A stretch of DNA of 64,000 nucleotides from Bolinopsis microptera (taxonomy: Eukaryota; Ctenophora; Tentaculata; Lobata; Bolinopsidae): assembly GCF_026151205.1 (NCBI RefSeq), contig NC_087075.1:7396858-7460857 (forward strand), given 5' to 3'. A program made the translations under genes and the position numbers. Shown piece after piece: positions 48,491-60,400 of this stretch. Position 1 is the stretch's first letter; each line of letters begins with the position of its first letter. Under the pieces are notes generated by a model. The model was not told the origin of the DNA and made no database searches. It was given only the letters and a program-made list of their open reading frames with translations.

Positions 48491-51400
48491 CTGGATGTAT
48501 GGAATACTTGGACTCAGTTTGGAATAGTGCCCAGAAGAAGAGATTTTTTAGGCATAAACTCTGTTGTTTCACCACTAAATTAAGTTATTAAAAAAAAGAA
48601 GTTAATGTGTGTAATAAAAACTAGAGCTCCCTGACCTATGGATTGACTAGGTCCTGTGAACTGTCAAATTTTAGGGGCTTTACTGCTCTGACCTTGGAAT
48701 TTTAGACCAGATATGAATCGAATTTTAACACTTTAGTAATCTCTAACTCACACTTATATGTGTGCTTAAATCCGGACTAACCTCAAACCTTAAAACAAAA
48801 TTCTAACTCATGCGCTGCTTAATTAATACGAACTTTAAATTTGGACCTTAAACTCTATTAGGTCAGACACTCATTTAAATTCTCCACAATTTTAACTTGA
48901 CACTTAACATGATTACTCTCCTGAGCATACATAGGGCTCATTATCAAGAGATGGATTCATAAGAATACGTCTTACTTTAAATATTATGTTACTTTATGCT
49001 TTTTATCTTTTTATGAACATAGTTTGTCAGGATGTTGAAAAGAAACGTGACCTATACAAAATGTTAAATTATATATATTATTATATAGAAATTATCTGCA
49101 CTGAATGATGTGAAAATGGACTTGAAAACGCATGGAAATAAACTGAAGAATCGTTGATAAATCAACTGTAAAACATTAAATAATTGTTAATATAAATGTA
49201 CTTAAATTATAATGTCAAATAATTTGCTTCAGACACATGACAGGGGCCCTGGTCATCTTGTCACAGTAATCACATGGAGAAACCCCCAGAGAACTAATAA
49301 TAACTAAAACTGATGTGGCAAAAATCTTTTAAAATTCAGCGACAGCCCTAGCCGCGAAGGTAAAATTCACTTTTTGAACTTATTTTCACTTATGACTTAA
49401 ATTAAACGTCAAATAACAGGATATTTTCACTTTTTCAGGTGTTCATGCAGTTCTTCTCGTGGATGTTAGCACAGTATAGGTGTTGTCTTGTCGTAGTGAG
49501 GTCCCATCCTAAACCAGTTATAGTGTTCAACGACAAGCGTTTCCTCGAGATCAGATCTTTCCAGGTACGTTGAAGAAACATTAGATACTTCTTATCTTCG
49601 GTAGATATTATCTTACTTGGATATTTTCTTGCTTAAATATAATGTAGCTACCATTTTATTCATCATTGATCACATAGATCTAAGTTATTCCCATTTTGTT
49701 TTCAACTCAAAATCACCGTAACTTCATTTGGTCATAATTATCACGACATATTGAGATCATACTTATCTGAAGTTTTAATTAGTTTCCTCTGAATTCTGAC
49801 TAATTATATTAATGAATCCTCTAGTTCAGTCAAATCATGTCCAGGAGTTTTGGACTATCAGATCAGTTTACTCCCTTTTTGTTTGCGGTTTGTTTTTACG
49901 TTATCCATTTGACAAGATCGAGCAAGTTTTAAAATGTTCCTTAAATCAAGGAGTCGAGGAGTAAAATCGTGGTTGTTCCTATTTTGTGGTCGCATAACCT
50001 ATCAGTCTATATTATTTTTATACCGTTGGCGCCTTCTCTACGCTATTTTGTTTCATTTTCCCGACCCATAATCAAGTTTTCCCATTTTTCTATTCTTCAA
50101 ACAAAAAATCAGGGCAGAATGTTCCCAACCAAAATCGGACTAAATTCCAATATTTATCTTTAAACTCAAACGATGAGTTTATAGTTTGTCGGTGCCTCTA
50201 TTCGTCATTATGATTTCCCCGCTGTTTCAGACTCCCGACCAATATTCCAACAACAACCAGACATTGCCAACTATAAAATATTTACCACTCTCCAATGGAT
50301 ATCAATACTTCATGTCTCGCTTCCTTGTTATCATACCAGCTCAAATAACCTACTACATCCGTACATGGCCAAAAATGTATAATCATTGCCCATACATGGT
50401 CACAATCATGTAATCCAATGCCCAGCTGTTCAAGTGTAAATTTTCTGCCGATGGAATTCGATTATCTCATCATATAATGAGGCTAATTATCAATTACCAG
50501 TATATAATAACAATACCGGCTATTACCAGTTTATACTGGCTATCTTAAATGTACATCTGGTTAGGTGGGTGTTATCTTACAATACTACTAGTACTAGTTA
50601 CTACCCGTCGAGATGTGCCCTTGTAATCAAATATACATTTCATAAAGGGAACAGAATCTAAATGAATTGCAGTTTTGACACACTGTTCGAACTGAAGCCT
50701 GACTTCTAGTTTCTACTGCATGATTTAATGATAACTCATCTGGTCTGGAGGGAGAGTTGTTAGGTTATCCCGGGTGATTTAAGTGTAATTTAACCGTGAT
50801 ATTACATGTTTACATGTTTAGCAATGGGGTAATGGGTATTTTAAAAGTTTGGGTTATGTAATGGGAATGAATATTTTATTATAAGTCAAGTTATGTAACG
50901 CATTCCTCGTTTCCGCTACGTTAGCAATGGCTGCTTTGCTTGTGTACCTTTACAGAGTACATACCTAGTACATTCCGAGTACAAACCGAGTACATACCTA
51001 GTACATTCCGAGTACATACCTATTCCTAACGCATACCTAGTGCATACCTAGTGCATACCTAGTGCATACCCAGTACATACCTAGTGCATACCCAGTACAT
51101 ACCTAGTACATACCTATTCCTAAGGCATACCTAGTGCATACCTAGTGCATACCTAGTGCATACCCAGTACATTCCGAGTACATACCTATTCCTAAGGCAT
51201 ACCTAGTGCATACCTAGTATTTACCTAGTACATACCTAGTGCATACCTATTCCTAAGGCATACCTAGTGCATACCCAGTACATACTATACCTAGTGCATA
51301 CCCAGTACATACCTAGTACATACCTAGTGCATACCCAGTACATACCTAGTACATACCAAGTTACGGACAGTCCTACGCGACTATTGGAGAGTGTGTCTAA

Positions 51401-54400
51401 ACAGTAATACCATGTTGAGTATAATATTAAATGTAAAGCGTCGAACCAATCGTGTTCTTATCACAATATTTACCACAAGACTTCTACAAAATACACACAC
51501 CGTTTACATTTCAGTATGCGGTGTTATACTACCTGTCAGATTATATAGTGTGATAAAGCGTAAACTTAACAAATACTGTTACAATCTAACAATTTAAGTT
51601 TTAACTAAATTATTATCGAATAGTGATTACTAAAAGTTAACACATTACATACATATTTTACCTGTTATATTATGTATTATTCGAAGTATCCAGTGTTATT
51701 TTGGTCTTTATAACCTAAGTTTTAAAGTTTTAAAACTATTTGGTTACCCAGAACAACGCACGCGCTTTATCATGCACTATGTGTTTCGGTAAGCAATAGA
51801 AAATATAACATTACATTTTAACCAATACAATGTTATTAACTGTACGATCGGAATATGAATACGGTCTATACTATTTTAAACATGGTCCCGCGAAAATATT
51901 TTAAATAAAATGGTGGCAGATCGAAAAATTTAACAAATTTAAATACATTATTAATTAATAAAACATTTTCCCTACCTAGTATTCAGAACATGTGTATATT
52001 GAAGTTGGATTTACATTTTATTAGTGTATACTGTATAGTATATACGTATGATTATTATGCCCATAATTAATTCTGAACTGATATAAAAGTGCATAATTTT
52101 GATTTTATAAATTTATAATATATATTAGTCTCGCTCGAATGACTTAACTGTAAATCTTCTTTGGGTATATTTTAATGTCATGTAATAAAAGAATTTATTT
52201 ATTTTAATATTTATGTAATGGTGATTGGTGGAGTATACATTTACTGGTTGCTAAGCAATTAAGCGATCTCACATTAACCTTCTCATATCCTCTACACAAC
52301 TCATTACCTTACACTGTCGTGTGCAGACTAGGCTCTTAGTACATTAGATCTCAATAATTACATTTTATTTAATTACATATCTAATTACATTTTATTACAT
52401 CTCTAATTATTGTGACATACCCCTCCTCCTTCTCTTCGCTGAATACCTCAAATGTTTGGAATGTACACTGACTGTTTCATAATTTCATAAGAAAAACTTA
52501 GTATTTCTACTCTCTGTTACGTTATAATCACGTACTCATGGAAAGGTGTGTAACTTCTGTATTAGAGGTGAGTAGAGGCCAATAGGATGATAAAATATGT
52601 TTCTTTAACTGACCACTAGTGCAGTAGTTGATATAAACCAAGTCACCTTCAAATGTTATGTAAATACATTAAATAGATTGGAATGTTATCAAACAAACTT
52701 CACAGGGATTAGAAATAATGCTTTATCGTTGTTGTACTGTTGTATGACTGAAACACATTTTAATATGCTGAACATACAACATAAATACTTGCTGTGACGT
52801 CACTATCCACTTAGCTTACTTTTAACATGTTATTAGTTGTTCAATCTAGGTCTAATGTATGTTGTGTGAAAAGGAAACAAGTAAATAATGAGTCTAAAAT
52901 ACTTCCCAATTTTAACTAATTTTAGATCGGTTTTAAGGGTGATGATAATATCTCAGTCGTGGGTAGAAAAAACCTTAACCTGGTAACCTTGTAGCCTGCA
53001 CAGTGGCAATTCTAACTGCACATCAACATTTTTTGTGAACAAACTGATATGAATCCTATCTGCACAGAAAGACAGAATGTTATGTTGTCTGTACATTAAA
53101 CTCCAGGCATGATCTCAGTTCTCTGAGCTGGGAATGCCGAATGATAATATATTAGTGTTATAAAAGTAAGTTAAAAGAAAGATATCTGAGTGACACTAAG
53201 CTATACTAAGTGACCTACCTACCCTACCTATGGGAAGCACCTCAACACAGTGCACATTACACATCACACTTGAACTCTGTGCTCATCTTTCTCATGACCT
53301 AATATAGCGTTGTACTAAGTTATGAAAAACAAATCACACTCGAAAGGGTAAGTAGAGTACTGTTACACGTCTCTACACTTAGGGAAATATTACTTTGGAT
53401 ATTTTCATCGCCTATCTTTGACTTGTGAATGTATTCACTATTCATCCAGTATTGTTGACCTATGATCATTTTATGAGATGATAATTTTATTTACTTCCCT
53501 TAGTTGATAACAAATCACGCCAATTATTATAAATCAAGAGGCTTGCATATAATGAACATATTGACACGGTTGCAGAGTTGAGTCTGTACGGAACCTAGTA
53601 GTTTCAGATCCTTGTTTAACTTGCCGTACAGCAAGGTCATCCACTACTTTAGCCCGGCGAGTCACATAACTCCCTCCACAACTCCATATCAAATGTTTCA
53701 TATATACTAGCCGAGTTCACAAGTTATATCCTTGTGTTTGAGAAGAGCTCGTTAGAACTGCTTCCTTTCCCTTCAGTATCCCACAGTCTCTCGAGTTTCG
53801 TAACTGCCAGAGAACTCTCTTAAACAATTACTAGACTCGGTGATTATAAATCAAGAGGCTTGCATATAATGAACATATTGACACGGTTGCAGAGCTGAGT
53901 CTGTACGGAACCTAGTAGTTTCAGATCCTTGTTTAACTTGCCGTACAGCAAGGTCATCCACTACTTTAGCCCGGCGAGGCACATAACTCCCTCCACAACT
54001 CCATATCAAATGTTTCATATATACTAGTTATGGCAACTTCAGTCCCTAAAATTACTAATTGTACCGATTTTACAAGATAACTAGTATTTAGCTATTTTAT
54101 CAAGTTATATGTTACGTGATCAGTAGAGATCAAGTTATCATTCCCGCTTACTGGGGGCAGTACTGTGTAGCAGGTGATGGGATGTACTTAAGGGATGTAC
54201 TTCATAAAATATGTAGTAACTAGAAAATTAAGAGATTACTTGAAACAGAGAGACGTAGACACAGATCTTGTATGTAAATTCTTAATCGTTCAAATGTTAC
54301 TACTAAGTAATACTTTCATCTAGTAATATGACCTGAGGTACAGTAGGTATAAACGTTTAATTATCTGTTTTGACTTTTGGCCAGATCATACTCTGTCTAG

Positions 54401-57400
54401 AACGGAACTTAACATTTGTATACAATTCAACAGTCCATGAGGCACCTACATGGGGTTCTGAGGTGGACTTTCGTGAGGCGATGAGGTAGCCATTATATGA
54501 GACCTTGCCAAGACATCCAGGTTTTAGAGTATTGGCACACCCTTTTGTTGAAATTCAAAAGTGCAATTATATTAAGAAATTGTAAATAAGGAGTAAGGAC
54601 CCTGCCAAATTCAGCATCAATCCATCTACTTGGGTCTTAAAGTCTGTCCAGAGCCTTGTATCTCTTAAAAACAATCGCACACGGACTTTTTTGAGAAATG
54701 ATACAAAATATGAAGGAGCAGGAGTATACCTGACTGTCCTGGATAATCGTAGTGGCGTAATGAATCTCTCTAGTGACAGCATTATAACTCATTATTGCAA
54801 TCCAAGATCGCCCATAGTAAGAGTGAGTATTTAAAGTCATGACTAGGAACCGACCGGATTGGGGTTTTGGCTGCCGGACCGGATTCAGCCGGATTTGAAT
54901 CTCAAATCCGGCAAGCCGGATTTTGCCGGACCGGAACCGGTGGTTTCAGAGTGACATAAAAGGCAGCCGGATTTTGCCGGATTTTGCCGGATGTTGCCAG
55001 AAAATTTCCTTCCTTTTCACGCTTAATCTTCATCGAGCACTTGTTGCAGCTTGCATAAGGGATCCCATTTTCTCCTGAGTAGAACAACCAGACGGACGAT
55101 GTTTTAGATTTACTACTAGACATTGTTTAAACAAGCAGTACGTAGCAGATACAATGTAACACGAGTGGACACGAGTCACGACACTAGACGAGTAATTATC
55201 AGAAATGATATCTAATTGGCATATGCTGCCAGACCCCTGATTGAGCGCGTTTGTGCGAATTCCCTTTTTTTTCATGCAGGTCTGAGTATCATTGGGTCAC
55301 GTGACTTACAACCAGAGGTGCTTAATAAGGTTGTTCGGCACTGTCTAGTACAGTACTAATCAGGGTAATCACCGTCTGGCGTCTAGAGCTCAGTAATGAG
55401 CTAATTAAGTAGCTACCCAAACCCTGAACACGTGACCTTCATATTTCGTATTTCATAATCAGAAGATTAAATACTGCCAATGTTGCGATTATAGCCAGGG
55501 GCTAGCCCAGGGAGGTGGCTGAAAATATTTTCCTGTTTTTTCTAAGTCCGCACCTACCCCTCGATACACAATTCTGGACTCAAGGTTTCCCCCGGTAATG
55601 CGATCTCGGAAGGCAGGTCTTCCCTCTGCAACACGAGCTCGGAAGCGGGAGCTCTCGATACAGGAGGTGCGTCTCGAGAACGACTCGGAGCGAAAAATTT
55701 TCTAAGTCAAAATTTTTCTGAAAACCACTTTTTTTTCCACGATTCAGGCTACCCTGTTCATTATTAGCCGAAAATATTTTTTCGGTTTTTCGAAGTCCGC
55801 ACCTATCCTCGATACACAATTCTGGACTCGATGTTTCCCCCGGTAATGTGATCTCGGAAGGCAGGCCTCCCCTTTGCAACACGAGCTCGGAAGCGGGAGC
55901 TCTCGATACAGGAGGTACGTCTCGAGAACGACTCAGACCGAAAATTTTCGAAGTCAAAATTTATCAAAGTTTTTCTGAAAACCATTTTTTTCCACGATTT
56001 AGGCTACCCTGTTCATTATTAGCGAAAATATTTTTTCGGTTTTTCGAAGTCCGCACCTACCCTCGATACACAATTCTGGACTAGAGGTTTCCCCCGGTAA
56101 TGTGATCTCGGAAGGCAGGTCTCCCCTTTGCAACACGAGTTCGGAAGCGGGAGCTCTCGATACAGGAGGTATGTCTCGAGAACGACTCGGACCGAAAAAT
56201 TTTCGAAAATTACTATTTCTAACAATTAATGCTACTTAATTCATTATATAAGCCAACAAATTTTTTTTTGATTTTTTCGGTAAAAAAACTGAAATCCGGC
56301 AAAAATCCGGCAAATTTTTTTCCAGCCGGAGCCGGAACCGGAACCGGAATTTGAAGCTGGATATCCGGCCGGAACCGGATTCAGCCGGATTTCCGGTCGG
56401 TTCCTAGTCATGACGTCATGAACCATTCAAGTTTTAATTAATCCAAGTGTTTAAAATTAAACAGCCTTTCTCTGGTAAACTCAAAACTGATAGATATCTC
56501 ATCAAGCACAGTTCAAAGTCATGATTTATGTAAATTGTAAGGATGTAAAATTGTATACTTAAACGCTAAACGTATTATATATATACATATCACCGGAGAC
56601 TCGCGGGCGGAACAAAATATTGCACGCGCGTGCAATATTTCATATGTCCCCGAGGGCGCTAGCCCGAGGAGGACATATTTTCGTATAGCACGGAGGGCCC
56701 ATCGGGCCCGAGTGCTATACGATTTTTCCGCCCGCGGGTCGAGGTGATGTGGATTATATCCACCAGCGGGCGTTTTACAGTTAATATATAATCTTATAAA
56801 TAAACAATGGAGCTTGTATAAAAGTCAACTCTAGAAAAGGTCGCCACTAATTGTTGTAACCATGGTAACACGTCACGTGTTCAATGTAAGCCAATCATAA
56901 AGGGCTGTGTCGTATATAGGGGCTGGAGATAAGAGATCCATACTGGCACTGCATTCCTGGGCCGTGAGAATAATGAATGTAATGTCAGTGACGATGAATA
57001 TCAATAATAGGGGGATTATTATAGTGCTGATGTGTATTATATGTAGTGTGTTATAATAACTTTGATATAAATCAAAGTATCATGTCATCTGCTCACGAGC
57101 TGCATGAGCAGCCCTACCGGACACAAAAATAAAATATATATATCTCCGTGCTATGAAAATATTTTAGAGAACTCCGGGCTATATTGCTACTGGTCAAATT
57201 AAATGTCACTTGTTAGCGGGCTATATCATGAGCGGGCTGTAGAGATATCGGGCCCTTTGACAGCGGGCTGGTGAGAGCCCGCTATGCGAAAAAGCGCACG
57301 CTGGTGGATATAATACTATATACTGTACTTTAACTTTGAGTAGCCAGTACAAACTTTAGCTAAGTTGTTTTACATTTACAGTTACACAGTATTATATTTA

Positions 57401-60400
57401 CCACACACATTACACTAATTTAGTATTGTGTAACCGAGACGACAGTGTGGTTTACGTAATGATTATAATTTAATATCCTAAGTAATGTTATGTAATTATG
57501 TATAAGCGAATACGTAATAATATGTATTATATTATACTGATATGATACAAAATGTTAGGTTTTATTAATATGATAATTTATCAAATTTACCTCATTGACA
57601 TCATTACATTGCTCTGCATCATCATATTGCTCTGTGAAACACTCATTTCACTATTCAAACAAATAAAGTTCATCCTCAAAAAGAAAGAAACAAATTTTAT
57701 TTTCTGATTTCAATTGAAATTGATAAAATTTAAGTTTAAAGCACTTAGAACTAGTCCTGGCCGTATTTCCCGCAAATAACTCTCCCAATTTATCTCCCTA
57801 AATGGAATTACACAACTCTAACAGATCACGAGAAAATGAGTCACTCAGTCGGACAGCTAGTAATAGTAATTGATAAAATTCCAAGCTCTTCATTTGGAAT
57901 TCCATTCGATCATCTTGTCCAGGATACACGCGTCGCAATCTCAAGCAATAATAATCAAGAATTATATTTATGATTTGAACTTTCCCACTCTTTTAACCAC
58001 ACTTACTGAGTCGCTGATATTCAACATTACAACATTATCGGAATTAACTATTGTCACGTTTGTTTACACCTCCATTATTTCCCGTATATCATTTAGTTTT
58101 TACACAACATACGCACTAGGGTTAAATCACTTTCACACTTGCTACACCTCACATCCCCACAAACAGCTGCTTTTAAACCTGCAGTTCACCTCATTCTAAT
58201 CTACCTTGCAAACACGCATATTTAATTTTAATGACTCGCATAATATACTGCGCATAATGGTTTACATACCAGCTAAATTAATTATGAACTCTCACATAAC
58301 TTACATAAATTAAACCTCCCATAATCCATATATCTTACAACTCATACCCAGTCATGAGTCAATTTATACAGAGCACTTGGTACACGACACAGCACTTGTT
58401 GGTACATGACAGCACTATTGTACACTCTTGCTCAGACTAAAAATACACGTTAATTAAACTGGGTGCGCTTCTTTTGGTGTGCAGACTTGTTCTAGATCCT
58501 GATAACTGATTGGCTTAAATATATCACGTGTTGGATCCTGATTGGTTTAAATCTATCACGTGTTGGATACCGATTGGTTATATTGTGCCACATGGATGAT
58601 TGTGATTGGTTACTTTCTGTTGCGTGGTACGAATGAAGGTTGGTGAAACTGTTCAAACCATGATAATTTTCACGATTTTAACTTTTGCTTTCGTGACAAG
58701 AGGTGATTCATACAGCATAATGCACGCAACACGGTTTACTACATGGTCAATAAAGCAATTTCTCACATTCATAGCTCCTCCCTCAATTCAATAAACTATT
58801 ATTATAAACTGATATATAAAAATATATCACGGCCAACAGGCATTTCCTTCACCTGCTGCATTTAGCAACATTGTGTAAAATCATGCTCATTTCCTTTCTA
58901 AAATATCTTTAATGGCTCCAGATGTCGCTCCAGACAACATGAAAACAATTTCGTTGTTACTATACAATTTCTTTGTTACAATGTAAATTAGCAATTTATT
59001 ATCTCCACACTTTAAACTTGTAACTCAAATATCAAACACCCTGCAGTTCCTACTAAACGCGACTTAGCGAGGAACACTGCGTGATCAGCACCTCCAATTT
59101 ACATTAATACCTTTTGCAACTTGTCAAAGTACAGCCGTGCAAATTTGCTGCGGTTATTAAAGAGATCTCTTCGCAGCAGCATTATAGGTAGCAGCATTAT
59201 CATGAAGGGTACTTAGTGAAGGGTAGAAACTTACATTATTAAGAAGTGTAACCTGGACGAATATTGGGCTGGTTTGAAGTGCGAGATTAATGAAAGTTGC
59301 ACAGTCAGGGTTTTCTGCGAGTAGTAGAAACCAGGAAGCAGCAATCATTTAAAGACCCCTATTTGAAGACCCCTATAATGCTTCCTTCCCTTAGTTTTAA
59401 ATTGGAAGGCCCAATAAGATCCCCCAAATAAGATCGGTCCTTATTGGGGGGGGGGGGGGGGGGGGGCCACATTATATAGACTCCAAATGGCAAATTGAAG
59501 GTTATAAAATATATGGTATAATAATATATAGTCCAAGCTTCAAACAAGTGGGCATTACATGTGACAATACAAGATGAGTTATGCAGATGCGTCACTTAGA
59601 AACGGAGGATATTGTATAAGGTGAGCGTCAGTAACCATGGAAACGGAGGATATTGTACAAGGTGTGCGTCAGTAACCATGGAAACGGAGGATATTGTACA
59701 AGGTGTGCGTCAGTAACCATGGAAACGGAGGATATTGTACAAGGTGTGCGTCAGTAACACGTTTGTACCGTCATCTCACCCAAAAAGTAATAAGCTGCCT
59801 GGTCTCTGCTTTGAGCGGAGTGTTGTATACACTCTTAAATATTCTTATTGTTGTCATACATTATTATCAACTTACTCTATGCTTTAATTTTCCACTATTA
59901 ATTGCTAACAATGTATTTTATTCTGTGTTTTTCTCAACCATATGGATTATGGGCGCTGTGAATAATACGGATTGTCATTATTCTTTTGTTGGACTTGGAG
60001 ATTCAAATCGTTGCCTAACAGAAATTTATTCTTCGTCATCATCTATTTTAATGCAGTCTTTACTCTTTAGAGTAATGACCGGCTAGGTTTATACTTATAT
60101 GAGTTATGACAAATCGTAAACACATAATACATATAATACATATTTTAACCACATATTTTGTGCAGAACGAACAGATAGTGCTCAGATTGTTTGAGACGAT
60201 GGCGTTCTGTAACTTTATAGAAGACTACGGTCCACCATACAGAGTGTCCACCTTGTTTGACGAACTAGCTAGAGGTTGTAGCGTGGACCCGCCTCGGTGC
60301 TGTCCCAACCAAGATCAGGTGGGTTATTAATTAGCTGATTACATAATTAGTTTGTTAATAATGTGTTGGAATTTATGTTATAACTTTTTGTGTTACTTGA

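Larger units (their letters stand above)
45737..49438 (+). other. SBF intron 10
   Basis: 3.7 kb. Holds the 32-bp minisatellite, a GT run and a dispersed repeat copy; no exon seen. Confidence 0.7.
54844..56406 (-). mobile_element. Non-autonomous hAT transposon with BED-finger remnant
   Basis: Termini TAGGAACCGACCGGA and TCCGGTCGGTTCCTA are perfect inverted repeats, flanked by an 8-bp duplication. Subterminal regions on both sides are packed with CCGGAT/CCGGAA and CCGGATTTTGCCGG motifs, probably transposase binding sites. The left part holds a minus-strand BED zinc-finger fragment; the right half holds three tandem units of about 250 bp. No DDE catalytic domain or hAT dimerisation region is seen, so mobility would need a transposase supplied in trans. 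Confidence 0.9.
49565..60165 (+). other. SBF intron 11, 10.6 kb, repeat-rich
   Basis: No exon was recognised; exons 11 and 12 join directly in phase and in homology. It contains the 11-bp array, a 317-bp-period duplication, the hAT element, the nested palindromes, a poly-G run and a 41-bp array. Confidence 0.7.

Noticed and set aside
50186-50413. Possible extra SBF exon after exon 11
   Set aside because: An acceptor-like CAG precedes TPDQYSNNNQ, but there is no DENN similarity, and exons 11 and 12 already join in phase and in homology.
55580-56225. Several minus-strand frames of 60-125 codons in the hAT element
   Set aside because: They are repeated translations of the same 250-bp unit in different frames, with no domain.
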